Position numbers and translations under genes: made by a program. A DNA stretch of 64,000 nucleotides from Anaerolinea sp. (GTDB taxonomy: Bacteria; Chloroflexota; Anaerolineae; Anaerolineales; Anaerolineaceae). Where the stretch lies: the NCBI GenBank assembly GCA_020725865.1, contig DYEC01000001.1, forward strand, positions 62,001 through 126,000. The letters run 5' to 3'. The notes beneath the pieces were generated by a model, which worked only from the letters and a program-made list of their open reading frames with translations, was not told where the DNA came from and made no database searches. Positions 43,154-52,248 of this stretch are shown here, one piece after another (within the stretch, counting starts at the first letter, position 1; each line of letters begins with the position of its first letter).

Positions 43154-45328
43154 ATGGAACCGGTTCGTCGAGAAATTCCTAACCATTTCAGCCTGCCGCG
43201 CCGGATTGGGCGGCTGGGTGAGTTAGCGTATAACCTTTGGTGGTCGTGGAATCCTGAAGCACAGATGCTTTATTCGCAGGTGGATAAAGCGCTTTGGGAA
43301 AACGTAGGGCATAATCCAGTTGTCTTTTTGCAAAAAGTAGAGCGTCCTTTTTTGAATGCGGTGACTAATGACCGCTATTACCTTGACTTGTATGACCGCG
43401 TAATGAACAATCTGGATGAGTATATCAAGGGAGAGAAAAACTGGTTTAAGGATCAGTATCCCGATATTCGGGATGCACAGATTGCTTATTTTTCGTTCGA
43501 GTTCGGCTTGCATGAGTCGTTGCCGGTTTATGCAGGTGGGCTTGGTGTGCTTTCTGGTGACCATTTGAAGGAAGCCAGTGATTTGGGCTTACCGATGGTT
43601 GGGGTTGGTTTTGTGTACAATCAGGGTTACTTTGTGCAGCACATTACCGAGGACGGATGGCAGGAGACACGCAGCCAGTTCTTGGATTTCAGTCAAATGC
43701 CTATTATCCCGTTGCTGACGTCTTCGGGAAAACCGCTTATGCTTTATGTGGACTTGCCGGGACGACGGGTTTGGGCGCGTTTGTGGCAAGTGCAAGTTGG
43801 TAGAGTGCCGCTCTATTTGATTGATACAAATGTGGATGAAAACTCCCCAACCGACCGGCAACTCACTGCGCGTTTGTACAGTAATGATCCAGAGGTGCGC
43901 ATTTCTCAGGAGATTCTGCTTGGTATTGGCGGAGTACGCGCCCTGCGGGCGCTTGGGTATCAGCCAACAGTCTGGCATATGAACGAGGGACATTCGGCAT
44001 TCCTTGTGTTAGAACGGGCAAGAGAGATAATTGCAACACAGGGGATAACCTTTGAGCAGGCAGCGGAACGTTTACGGCGAGAGAATATCTTTACCACTCA
44101 TACGCCTGTGCCGGCTGGTAATGATCAATTCCCAATCTGGTTAGTAGATAAATATTTTGCCAGTTATTGGCCTGAGTTGAAATTAACGCGTGAGCAATTT
44201 GTAGAACTGGCACGGCATGTTCAGACATGGGGTGAGACTTTCAGTATGCCGGTCTTGGCATTGCGGCTTTCGGAATATTGCAATGCTGTTTCTGAATTGC
44301 ATGGCAAAATCTCACGTCAGATGTGGCATTTTCTCTGGCAGGATAAGCCGGTTGAAGAAGTCCCGATCACCCATATCACCAATGGCGTCCACACCCGTAC
44401 TTGGCTGGCTCGGCGCATGGGTGTGTTATATGAGCGTTATCTTGGCCGGGATTGGTTGCAACGGTTGGATGACCCGACGCTTTGGGCGCAGGTGGAAAAT
44501 ATTCCTGATGGTGAGCTGTGGGCTGTGCGCCAGCATCTCAAGCGAAAACTGATCATGTTCGCCAATGAACGTGCCCGGCAACAGTGGCTTTCCGGCACCC
44601 GTCATCCGGTTCAAATTATTGCCGGAGGGGTGTTGCTTGAACCCTATTCTCTCACCATAGGTTTTGCACGCCGTTTCGCCACATACAAGCGAGGCAATTT
44701 AATCCTGAGAGACTTCGAGCGACTGTTGCGAATTATCAATAACCCGGAGATGCCGGTGCAGATTATCTTTGCCGGCAAAGCGCACCCTGCGGATGAGCCT
44801 GGCAAATTAATTGTTCAGGAGGTATACCGTGCCGTCAAGGATGCCAAGACGGGTGGTCGTCTGGTTTTTCTTGAGGATTATGATATGAATGTGGCGCGCT
44901 ACTTGGTGCAGGGGGTGGATGTGTGGCTGAATACGCCGCGCCGTCCTAATGAAGCTTCTGGCACTTCAGGAATGAAAGCAGCAATGAATGGTGTGCTGAA
45001 TTTCTCTGTTCTGGATGGCTGGTGGCATGAGGCGTATAATGGTAGCAATGGCTGGGCAATTGGCAGCGATCGCGACTATTCGGACATTGAAACTCAGGAT
45101 GAAGCAGATGCGCGCAGCTTGCTTGATGTACTGGAAAATGAAATTGTGCCGTTATACTATAAAGGACGTTCTGCCGCAAAATTGCCGACCGAATGGCTAG
45201 CGCGAGTGAAGGAATCAATCCGTACCTTGGCACCGCAGTTCTGCACACGGCGTATGGTTAAGGAATATTTACAGCAATTCTACTTGCCGATTATGCAAGA
45301 AGTGGAAACACAGGAAGAAAGGGTGTAA
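43154..45328 (+). CDS. glgP: Alpha-glucan (glycogen/starch) phosphorylase
   Basis: This 724-residue PLP-dependent enzyme releases glucose-1-phosphate from alpha-1,4-glucans. An N-terminal DUF3417-type domain (LGELAYNLWWSWNPEAQ, about residues 21-37) identifies the shorter phosphorylase branch. The PLP-binding region reads EASGTSGMKAAMNG with Lys at residue 608, and the phosphate site includes RRFATYKRGNL. The length fits that branch rather than the larger GT35 enzymes. CAGGAG lies nine bases before the ATG. It is followed directly by the UPF0316 gene, 3 bases away. Confidence 0.93.
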   Translation: MEPVRREIPNHFSLPRRIGRLGELAYNLWWSWNPEAQMLYSQVDKALWENVGHNPVVFLQKVERPFLNAVTNDRYYLDLYDRVMNNLDEYIKGEKNWFKDQYPDIRDAQIAYFSFEFGLHESLPVYAGGLGVLSGDHLKEASDLGLPMVGVGFVYNQGYFVQHITEDGWQETRSQFLDFSQMPIIPLLTSSGKPLMLYVDLPGRRVWARLWQVQVGRVPLYLIDTNVDENSPTDRQLTARLYSNDPEVRISQEILLGIGGVRALRALGYQPTVWHMNEGHSAFLVLERAREIIATQGITFEQAAERLRRENIFTTHTPVPAGNDQFPIWLVDKYFASYWPELKLTREQFVELARHVQTWGETFSMPVLALRLSEYCNAVSELHGKISRQMWHFLWQDKPVEEVPITHITNGVHTRTWLARRMGVLYERYLGRDWLQRLDDPTLWAQVENIPDGELWAVRQHLKRKLIMFANERARQQWLSGTRHPVQIIAGGVLLEPYSLTIGFARRFATYKRGNLILRDFERLLRIINNPEMPVQIIFAGKAHPADEPGKLIVQEVYRAVKDAKTGGRLVFLEDYDMNVARYLVQGVDVWLNTPRRPNEASGTSGMKAAMNGVLNFSVLDGWWHEAYNGSNGWAIGSDRDYSDIETQDEADARSLLDVLENEIVPLYYKGRSAAKLPTEWLARVKESIRTLAPQFCTRRMVKEYLQQFYLPIMQEVETQEERV

Positions 45329-45331
45329 AGC

Positions 45332-45859
45332 ATGGAAGCATTACTGTCTCCCCAAGCCTGGCTAATGGGATTGGGTATTTTTGCCTTACGTGTTTGTGAT
45401 ATGTCGTTGGATACTGTTCGGCTGCTTTTTGTCGTTCGCGGCAAGAAAAAACTCGCCTGGTTGTTAGGGGCAATGCAGTCGCTTATTTTTGTCATTGCGA
45501 TTAGCTCAGTGTTATCGAATCTGAATAATCCGCTGAACATTATTGGGTATGCAACCGGTTTTGCAACTGGCATCGTGATTGGGATGTTTATTGAAGAGCG
45601 TCTGGCAATTGGGCATATTCACCTCACAATTATGTCACCCATGCGTGGGGCGGCTATTAGTGATGCCTTACGAGCCGCCGGGTTTGCGGTTACGGAAATT
45701 GCCGCCCGCGGCAAGAGTGGAACAGTAGCAGTTTTGCATGTGGATGTATTGCGCAAGAATATGGATCAGGCAGAGACCATTATCCTGGAAGCTGATCCAG
45801 ATGCATTTGTCACTGCAGAAGATGTTCGCCCGATCCGGCGCGGTTTCTGGCGGGCTTAG
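45332..45859 (+). CDS. UPF0316/DUF2179 membrane protein
   Basis: This 175-residue protein has three membrane helices (about residues 8-25, 40-60 and 65-82) and a cytoplasmic DUF2179 domain (residues 95-175: GAAISDALRAAGFAVTEI and GKSGTVAVLHVDVLRK). It is the usual layout of the YebE-like UPF0316 family, whose function is not established; DUF2179 domains are suspected ligand sensors. It is likely co-transcribed with glgP (3-base gap) and is followed by a terminator. Confidence 0.88.
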   Translation: MEALLSPQAWLMGLGIFALRVCDMSLDTVRLLFVVRGKKKLAWLLGAMQSLIFVIAISSVLSNLNNPLNIIGYATGFATGIVIGMFIEERLAIGHIHLTIMSPMRGAAISDALRAAGFAVTEIAARGKSGTVAVLHVDVLRKNMDQAETIILEADPDAFVTAEDVRPIRRGFWRA

Positions 45860-45891
45860 GTTGCTATGACTTATGAGGAAGCTTTCTTATA

Positions 45892-45930
45892 CCGGCGGGA
45901 GCTGATAAAGCCTTGCCGGCAAATTTTTTT
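45892..45930 (+). terminator. Intrinsic terminator after the glgP-UPF0316 pair
   Basis: CCGGC (45892-45896) pairs with GCCGG (45915-45919), extended by an inner GG/CC pair, then CAAATTTTTTT. The T-run overlaps the stop codon of the convergent nfeD gene. Confidence 0.65.
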
Positions 45931-47245
45931 ACTTCAGTTTTCTGACAATTAGCCGAAGACCTTCAACCCGGACAACTTCAATTCGCGCGCCCTCCGGAAT
46001 AAAACTGTTGTCCTCCGATTCTGCCCACCACGCCTCACCGCTGACCTGGACAGTACCTCGGGGATTGAGGTTCTCTGTAACAGTGCCGCTTTGCCCAATG
46101 ATGGACTCTCGACCAGTGCGGATGGGGGCATGTTGTGCCCGGATGGCAAAGGTAACGATTGTCAGAAAGCTGGCTGCGATGAAAATACCCATCCCAACCA
46201 CTAGCGGGGTGGATACTGCAGGAAAACCCGGCAGGCGTGCGGAATTGAACAGTACAAGTGCGCCGACGATAAACGAGATGGCACCGGCGACGGTCAAGGC
46301 GCCAATGGTGGGTGTCTTAATTTCCAGGATAAAAAGAACAAAAGCCAGAACGATGAACAGGATGCCAAACCAGTTGACCGGCAAGATGCCCAGTCCGTAA
46401 ATTGCAAGGATCAGACACACCACACCAACAAATCCCGCCACCCATCCACCGGGGCTGGAGAGCTCGATCAAGATTGCTTGAACCCCAATGGAAAGTAACA
46501 GAAAAACCAGATTGGGATTCACCAGAAGCTGCAGGACCTGCTCAATCAATGTGTTTTGAACCGTACGTTCAACTGCTCCGCGGGTTTTTAAGGCGACTTC
46601 CTCTCCCAAAACTATAACTTTCCGCCCATCCAGTTGATTCAGTAAATCCGGCACATCCGCGGCAATCAAATCTATCAGTCCAATTTCCAATGCTTCATCG
46701 GCAGTAACGGCGCGAGCTTTCTCAATTGTTTCCTCAGCCAGTTTGATTGCTTCAGGTGAGCGGTTCTTTGTCAGGGTGCGCACCGATGCCTTGAGCATTT
46801 CCTTGACTTTGCTCTCCATGGTCTCGCCAATATCTTCGCCCTGAGAGCCAACGGGACTGGCTGCGCCGATTGTTGTTTCAGGTGCCATGGCTGCCACGTG
46901 TCCTGCCAGAGTAATAATGGTTCCGGCGCTACCTGCCATTGCGTTGCGTGGGGAGACATACACCACAATCGGTATTGGACTGTTACGAATGGCGGCAACA
47001 ATGCGTTCCATCACATCAATGCTGCCTCCCGGTGTGTTGAGTTGCAGAATAACGATATCCGCCTTCTGGTCGCGCGCAATTTGCAAGCCTCGCTCAATAT
47101 ACCCTGCCATAACCGGTGTTACAGGCCCCTCGGCGATCAATGTAATGGCAAGCGGGGCAGTTCCTTGTGCTCGAATTGTGGTGACACCCTGTAAAGCCAA
47201 TAAAACTAATGCCAGCAGGAAGCAAACTCTCGCCAGCGATTTCAT
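45929..47245 (-). CDS. nfeD: NfeD-family ClpP-class membrane serine protease
   Basis: This 438-residue protein has an N-terminal signal segment (residues 1-26). A ClpP/SppA-like protease domain follows (QLNTPGGSIDVMERIV, and NAMAGSAGT with the nucleophile Ser at residue 106); Lys 146 or 148 is the likely dyad partner. Four to five membrane helices (about residues 235-380) and a C-terminal NfeD OB-fold domain (GQSGTVTENLNPRGTV) complete it. Such proteins, with stomatin partners, trim membrane proteins. No stomatin/slipin gene is adjacent here. It is monocistronic and convergent with the glgP unit. Confidence 0.92.
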   Translation of the reverse strand: MKSLARVCFLLALVLLALQGVTTIRAQGTAPLAITLIAEGPVTPVMAGYIERGLQIARDQKADIVILQLNTPGGSIDVMERIVAAIRNSPIPIVVYVSPRNAMAGSAGTIITLAGHVAAMAPETTIGAASPVGSQGEDIGETMESKVKEMLKASVRTLTKNRSPEAIKLAEETIEKARAVTADEALEIGLIDLIAADVPDLLNQLDGRKVIVLGEEVALKTRGAVERTVQNTLIEQVLQLLVNPNLVFLLLSIGVQAILIELSSPGGWVAGFVGVVCLILAIYGLGILPVNWFGILFIVLAFVLFILEIKTPTIGALTVAGAISFIVGALVLFNSARLPGFPAVSTPLVVGMGIFIAASFLTIVTFAIRAQHAPIRTGRESIIGQSGTVTENLNPRGTVQVSGEAWWAESEDNSFIPEGARIEVVRVEGLRLIVRKLK

Positions 47246-47337
47246 AACAACCTCCGTTTCACTTTTGATTATAACGCTTTTGAGCTTTGGTTTCTGACTG
47301 CTTGAATAACGTTTTGCGATGTGTTTGCTGATATATT

Positions 47338-47371
47338 TCCAATATCCTGTTAATATGATTCTTGTATATTG
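47338..47371. promoter_or_regulatory. Inverted repeat upstream of dnaK (possible operator)
   Basis: CCAATAT (47338-47344) is matched by ATATTGG (47365-47371) with 20 bases between, 52 bases before the dnaK start. It does not match the HrcA CIRCE element. -10-like sequences lie between the arms (GTTAAT, TATGAT), but no -35 is convincing, so function is inferred from position only. Confidence 0.35.
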
Positions 47372-47423
47372 GGAGTATGCTTATGGCGAATAGCAATCAT
47401 GGGAAAGAAAGGAGATTTTTGTT

Positions 47424-49298
47424 ATGAGCAAGGTTATCGGTATTGATCTCGGGACCACCAACAGTGTGGTGGCTGTTATGGAGGGGGGGGACCCGGTGGT
47501 AATTACTACTGCCGAGGGGTCACGACTCTGTCCATCGGTTGTCGCATTTAACAAAAACGGTGAACGATTGGTCGGTTTACCTGCTAAGCGCCAAGCAATT
47601 ATTAATCCAGAGAATACCGTGTACTCGATCAAACGGTTCATGGGGCGGCGCTATGAAGAAGTAGAAACTGAAAGAAAGATGGTGCCGTACAAAGTTGTCC
47701 GCGGTCCTGCGGGTGACGCACGGGTTCATCTGCCCCAGACCGGGCGCGATTACTCGCCTCAGGAAATTTCAGCCATGATCCTGGCAAAGCTGAAAGCCGA
47801 TGCAGAGGCTTATTTGGGGCAACCGGTCACCAAAGCTGTTATCACTGTCCCTGCTTACTTTAACGACAGCCAGCGCCAGGCAACCAAAGATGCTGGCAAG
47901 ATTGCTGGGTTGGAAGTCCTGCGCATCATCAACGAACCGACGGCTTCGGCTCTGGCTTATGGGCTGGATCGAAAGAAAAATGAAAAGATTCTGGTGTTTG
48001 ACCTCGGGGGTGGTACCTTCGATGTCAGTATTCTTGAAGTTGGTGATGGCGTTTTTGAGGTTAAATCAACCAGTGGTGATACTCACTTGGGTGGCGACGA
48101 CTGGGATGAGCGCATTGTGAACTGGATGATTGATGAATTCAAGAAAGAGCAGGGAATTGACCTGCGCCAGGATCGTCAGGCTTTGCAGCGATTACGTGAG
48201 GCGGCAGAGAAAGCCAAAATTGAGCTTTCCAGTGTTCTTGAGACAGAGATCAATCTGCCTTATATCACTGCAGATGCCAGCGGTCCGAAACATTTGCTGA
48301 TGAAGCTGACACGCGCTCGATTTGAGCAAATGACGGCAGATTTGCTGGAGCGCTGCCGCAAGCCGTTCGAAGACGCTTTGCGCGATGCGAATTTGACCGC
48401 CAGCCAGATTGATGAGGTGGTGCTGGTGGGTGGTTCCACCCGTATGCCGATGGTGCAGGAACTGGTTCGCAAGTTGACCGGGAAAGAACCAAACAAGGGT
48501 GTTAACCCGGATGAAGTGGTGGCTGTTGGTGCAGCTATTCAAGCTGGTGTTCTGGCGGGTGAAGTCAAGGATGTGTTGTTACTTGATGTGACACCGTTAT
48601 CGCTTGGTGTGGAGACGCTGGGTGGTGTGATGACCACCTTAATCGAGCGCAATACAACCATCCCGGTGAAGAAATCGCAGATTTTCTCAACGGCTGAAGA
48701 TGGGCAGACAGCGGTGGACATTCATGTATTACAAGGTGAACGTCCAATGGCGGCTGATAACATGAGTCTGGGACGCTTCCGCCTGGATGGTATCCCGCCG
48801 GCGCCGCGCGGTGTGCCGCAGATTGAGGTTGTATTTGACATTGACGCGAATGGGATTTTGAATGTCTCGGCGACCGATAAAGCAACAGGGCGTGAACAGC
48901 GGGTGACGATCACAGCATCAACCAATCTGAGCAAAGCTGAAATTGATCGTCTGATCCAGGAAGCCAACCAGCATAAAGCCGAAGATCAACGCCGCCGCGA
49001 ATTGGCTGAAGCGCGCAATATGGCGGATACGGTGGCATATCAGGCAGAAAAGCTGGTCAAGGAACAGACAGGCTTGCCTGAAAATGTGCGTAGTGATTTA
49101 CAAAACAAAGCGGCACAGCTTCGTAAGGCAATGAATAGTGAGGACATTGCCCATATCCGCCAACTCAGTGATGAACTGCAACGGGCACTTGCTTCTGCAG
49201 CGTCTGTCTCGAGCACTAGCGCTCCTGGCGGTGGTAATGGTAACGGAGCAGGGCGCTCTGAGGGCGAAGTCGTTGAGGGCGAGTTTCGCGAAGCATAA
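47424..49298 (+). CDS. dnaK: Chaperone DnaK (Hsp70)
   Basis: This 624-residue Hsp70 has the ATPase motifs [33 protein letters not shown] (split: [12 protein letters not shown]) and [11 protein letters not shown], plus the substrate-binding domain linker [11 protein letters not shown] and a C-terminal tail with [12 protein letters not shown]. Cooperation with DnaJ and GrpE is expected, but neither gene is adjacent. It stands alone between divergent nfeD and a terminator. AGGAG is about eight bases before the ATG. The length is normal. Confidence 0.97.
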   Translation: MSKVIGIDLGTTNSVVAVMEGGDPVVITTAEGSRLCPSVVAFNKNGERLVGLPAKRQAIINPENTVYSIKRFMGRRYEEVETERKMVPYKVVRGPAGDARVHLPQTGRDYSPQEISAMILAKLKADAEAYLGQPVTKAVITVPAYFNDSQRQATKDAGKIAGLEVLRIINEPTASALAYGLDRKKNEKILVFDLGGGTFDVSILEVGDGVFEVKSTSGDTHLGGDDWDERIVNWMIDEFKKEQGIDLRQDRQALQRLREAAEKAKIELSSVLETEINLPYITADASGPKHLLMKLTRARFEQMTADLLERCRKPFEDALRDANLTASQIDEVVLVGGSTRMPMVQELVRKLTGKEPNKGVNPDEVVAVGAAIQAGVLAGEVKDVLLLDVTPLSLGVETLGGVMTTLIERNTTIPVKKSQIFSTAEDGQTAVDIHVLQGERPMAADNMSLGRFRLDGIPPAPRGVPQIEVVFDIDANGILNVSATDKATGREQRVTITASTNLSKAEIDRLIQEANQHKAEDQRRRELAEARNMADTVAYQAEKLVKEQTGLPENVRSDLQNKAAQLRKAMNSEDIAHIRQLSDELQRALASAASVSSTSAPGGGNGNGAGRSEGEVVEGEFREA

Positions 49299-49344
49299 AG
49301 TGACTTGATTTCACTCCAAAGTCACTTTAAAAACGCCTTGTCTA

Positions 49345-49386
49345 AAATTCCCTCTCTGCTAAAATGGAGAGGGAATTTATTTTTGT
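49345..49386 (+). terminator. Strong terminator after dnaK
   Basis: A perfect 12-base-pair stem (49345-49356 with 49367-49378) is followed by ATTTTTGTT. A weaker hairpin (10 pairs, 49297-49306 with 49319-49328) begins within the dnaK stop codon. Confidence 0.85.
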
Positions 49387-49466
49387 TATTGTTATGCTTT
49401 CGAGTGCGTTTGGGAGGTAAAGGAACTGAAAGGCATGTCTTGTCGTTTTAGATAAGGAGAAAAAAC

Positions 49467-50675
49467 ATGATCTCAAAGAAGCTTGTTCTTTGCTTTGCAT
49501 TAACCCTTCTGATTATGACAGCGGCATGTTTGAGCGGTGTTTTACCTGCCGGAAAGACATCGCTCAACCAGGGTGGCAGTGCGGTTTTTCAAACGGTGGC
49601 GGCCGTGCAAACTCGTGAAATGGTTAATACGCTTATAGTGGAATTGACGCGTTTGGCGCTAGTCACGCCGACCCCCGTTATCCCCACCAACACGTCAATC
49701 CCAACAAATACGCCCGTACCACCTACAAATACACCAACGCTTACTCCTACTGAAACGTCCACTCCAATTCCCACGAATACTTTTACTGCAACTTCTCTTC
49801 CCTGTTATTCTATTAAATTTATTGGTGATACAACTGTCCCGGAGAATACCGTGATGAATCCGGGGCAGACCTTTACTAAAACCTGGCGATTACAAAACAC
49901 TGGCAGTTGTGCCTGGGCGCAGGATTTCACCCTTGAGCTTGTGGGCGGTCTGCAAATGGGTGCTCCGTCGCCATTGCAGATCAACATTACCGTCAATCCC
50001 GGGCAAACAGTAGACCTCTCCTTACCCCTTGTTGCACCAAGTGCTTCCGGCATGTATGCGGGTTATTGGAAGCTGCGTAGCTCTGCAGGTGTGTTGTTCG
50101 GTCTAGGTGATAAAGCCGATATACCCTTAGTGGTCAAGATCATTGTTCAGGTGGTCAATCATAAAATGGATGCAGCAGCGCCGCTTGATTTTGCTTATAA
50201 CTACTGTGCAGCCTACTGGAGTAGCTCGACAGGGCGTTTGCCCTGCCCCGGAATAGCCAATGACTTTGTCAATGGCTCGGTCACTCGCACGAATACGCCA
50301 AGACTGGAGAGCGGTTATCAAGATGACGAACCCGCGATTATTCTGATTCCCAGCAATGGGATTGGCGGATTCATCAGTGGGCGCTTTCCTGCCATAACGA
50401 TTAAAAGCGGAGATCGCTTCCGGGCTGTGATTGGATGTCTGGATGCCAGCCCGTTGTGTAATGTGCTTTTCCAGTTGAATTACAGTGCAGATGGCGGTGC
50501 ATTGCAAAGTTTGGGGGGATGGGTGGAAACATCCGATGGTGCTTGGGCTCGCCTGGACGTGGACTTAAGTTCTCTAACTGGAAAATCAGTCGAATTTGTG
50601 TTTACACTCAGCAATCGAAACGATGTTTCAACTGATGACCGCTTTTTCATTATGGCGCCATATATCAAGCGATGA
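49467..50675 (+). CDS. Lipoprotein with NBR1-like Ig domain
   Basis: This 402-residue protein has a lipoprotein signal (Cys at residue 21, MTAAC), a low-complexity Thr/Pro linker of about 45 residues (TPTPVIPTNTS, then NTPTLTPTETS) and an Ig-like domain of the NBR1 'four-Trp' type (about residues 110-225: NPGQTFTKTWRLQNTGSCAW, then GYWKLRSSAGVLFG). A C-terminal beta-rich domain follows (SPLCNVLFQLNYSADG). NBR1-like domains are frequent in Chloroflexota surface proteins, where their ligand is unknown. AAGGAGAAA lies before the ATG. No partner gene is coupled. Confidence 0.85.
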   Translation: MISKKLVLCFALTLLIMTAACLSGVLPAGKTSLNQGGSAVFQTVAAVQTREMVNTLIVELTRLALVTPTPVIPTNTSIPTNTPVPPTNTPTLTPTETSTPIPTNTFTATSLPCYSIKFIGDTTVPENTVMNPGQTFTKTWRLQNTGSCAWAQDFTLELVGGLQMGAPSPLQINITVNPGQTVDLSLPLVAPSASGMYAGYWKLRSSAGVLFGLGDKADIPLVVKIIVQVVNHKMDAAAPLDFAYNYCAAYWSSSTGRLPCPGIANDFVNGSVTRTNTPRLESGYQDDEPAIILIPSNGIGGFISGRFPAITIKSGDRFRAVIGCLDASPLCNVLFQLNYSADGGALQSLGGWVETSDGAWARLDVDLSSLTGKSVEFVFTLSNRNDVSTDDRFFIMAPYIKR

Positions 50676-50762
50676 AATGGCAATCAATAGGACAATGATC
50701 ATGGAATGGAGGTGATGCAAGTCGTTTGCCAATTTAGTCCAGTTTTCATAATTGTATAGCGC

Positions 50763-50791
50763 TTTCCAATGTGAGAAATTGTCGCTATACT
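50763..50791 (+). promoter_or_regulatory. Promoter with overlapping inverted repeat for the four-repeat protein
   Basis: TTTCCA (50763-50768) and TATACT (50786-50791) are 17 bases apart. A 7-base inverted repeat TATAGCG (50755-50761) / CGCTATA (50783-50789) flanks the -35 and overlaps the -10, a layout expected of a repressor operator. Confidence 0.5.
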
Positions 50792-50832
50792 AATAATACA
50801 CAGGTCCTTTTGTAAACCTTTGGAGGAGGGGC

Positions 50833-52200
50833 ATGATGGGATCAATAAGTATTTTTATCTCTTTTATCAAAATATGGGAAAGGTATGGTCTTCGCCTGTT
50901 GGCAGCTTGTTTTCTGGTTTTGGGGTTGTTGTTGACAGCCACGCAGCCGGCTCAAGCTGCTATTCCCACTTTCAGTATTGTCAGCGTGGTTACGGATACT
51001 TCGGTGACCATTCAGGCGTTTAACTTTCCTGCTGGACAAACATTTACGGTGCGGATGGGTGCCTATGGCACTTTAGGCATTGGTGGTGTTGTAATTGCCA
51101 CCACGAACTCCGGTGCTGGTGGTTCTTTCCTGGCGACGTATTCGATTCCGGATAGCCTGAAAGGCAGCGACAGGATTGCCATTCGCATGGACAGCCCGGC
51201 TGGTTATTATGCCTATAACTGGTTCTGGAACAATACTGCCACAGTGCCGTCCGGCTCGTCTTCAAGTACTGGTGTTATCCCAACTTTCACGATCACCAAT
51301 GTTGTTAGGGATTCTTCGGTTACCATCCGCACCAGCAACTTCCCGGCAGGCAGAGACTTCACGGTACGGATGGGACCTTATGGCACGCTTGCAATCGGTG
51401 GGACAGTGGTAGCAACGACCAATTCCGGTGCGGGCGGATCTTTTGAAGCCACATATTCGATTCCAGCCGTGCTGGCGGGCAGTTATCGCATTGCTATTCG
51501 CATGGATAGTGCTGATGGGTATTATGCCTATAACTGGTTCTATAACAATACCGTCTCTGTTGTGCCAGGCTATTCAGGAATTCCTACGTTTAGCATCCTG
51601 AGTGTTGTTCGAGACGATAAAGTTACCATTCGCACAAACAATTTCCCCGCCGGGCTGGATTTCACCGTGCGCATGGGGGCGTATGGTACACAGGGGATCG
51701 GTGGCACTGTGGTGGCAACTACAAATTCTGGCGCCGGCGGTACCTTTGATGCTACGTACTCAATCCCGGATGGTTTAAAAGGAAGCAACCGGATTGCCAT
51801 TCGCCTGGAAAGTTCAGCCGGTTATTATGCTTACAACTGGTTCTGGAACAATACAACAGATGGCTCGACACCTTCAGCGACACCGGTGCCGACGGTCGCC
51901 CCCGGTTATTCTGGAATTCCCACCTTTAGCATTGTCAGCGTTGTGCGGGATAGCACAGTGACCATACAAACGTATAACCTGCCCCCCGATCAGGAATTTA
52001 CCGTACGGATGGGTCCATACGGAACACTAGGAATTGGCGGTATTGTAGTAGGCACATTCAATTCGGGGGCGGGTGGTTCGCAATCGCAAACCTGGTCTAT
52101 CCCCGCTGCACTCGCGGGCAGTACCAAAATCGCCATTCGCATGGATAGTAACCTGGGCTACTACGCTTTCAACTGGTTCTGGAACAATACTACTGGCTAA
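50833..52200 (+). CDS. Secreted protein of four about 95-residue repeats
   Basis: This 455-residue protein starts with a signal peptide (hydrophobic segment about residues 21-36, probable cut after AQA at 42). It then contains four copies of a beta-rich module beginning IPTFSI and ending YYAYNWFWNN. Each contains FTVRMG.YGT..IGG and NSGAGG at fixed spacing. Thr/Pro/Ser linkers separate copies (for example TPSATPVPTVAP before copy 4). There is no catalytic motif, and I do not recognise the module as a named domain; a cell-surface binding or matrix role is inferred. GGAGGAGGG precedes the ATG. Confidence 0.85.
   Translation: MMGSISIFISFIKIWERYGLRLLAACFLVLGLLLTATQPAQAAIPTFSIVSVVTDTSVTIQAFNFPAGQTFTVRMGAYGTLGIGGVVIATTNSGAGGSFLATYSIPDSLKGSDRIAIRMDSPAGYYAYNWFWNNTATVPSGSSSSTGVIPTFTITNVVRDSSVTIRTSNFPAGRDFTVRMGPYGTLAIGGTVVATTNSGAGGSFEATYSIPAVLAGSYRIAIRMDSADGYYAYNWFYNNTVSVVPGYSGIPTFSILSVVRDDKVTIRTNNFPAGLDFTVRMGAYGTQGIGGTVVATTNSGAGGTFDATYSIPDGLKGSNRIAIRLESSAGYYAYNWFWNNTTDGSTPSATPVPTVAPGYSGIPTFSIVSVVRDSTVTIQTYNLPPDQEFTVRMGPYGTLGIGGIVVGTFNSGAGGSQSQTWSIPAALAGSTKIAIRMDSNLGYYAFNWFWNNTTG
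50959..52197 (+). repeat. Four tandem protein-coding repeats
   Basis: The four copies begin near 50962, 51280, 51580 and 51915 and are about 280-300 bases of module each plus linkers of 20-60 bases. The protein sequence is highly similar, but codons differ at many synonymous sites, so the duplications are not recent. Confidence 0.8.
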
Positions 52201-52224
52201 ACTAATTTTCTCCTTTCAGTAATA

Positions 52225-52248
52225 CCCTGAGGTTCGCGATTCTCAGGG
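52225..52248. terminator. Short convergent terminator hairpin
   Basis: CCCTGAG (52225-52231) pairs with CTCAGGG (52242-52248). It overlaps the stop of the minus-strand gene. A T-run is missing on both sides, so termination strength is doubtful. Confidence 0.35.

Noticed and set aside
46887-47297. Plus-strand open frame antisense to nfeD
   Set aside because: Shadow of the signal and protease region of NfeD; no protein-like motif.
47246-47423. CIRCE element for HrcA before dnaK
   Set aside because: The TTAGCACTC-N9-GAGTGCTAA pattern is absent.
50959-52197. CRISPR-like or satellite repeats
   Set aside because: The periodicity is at protein level within one reading frame; DNA copies are diverged and spaced by coding linkers.
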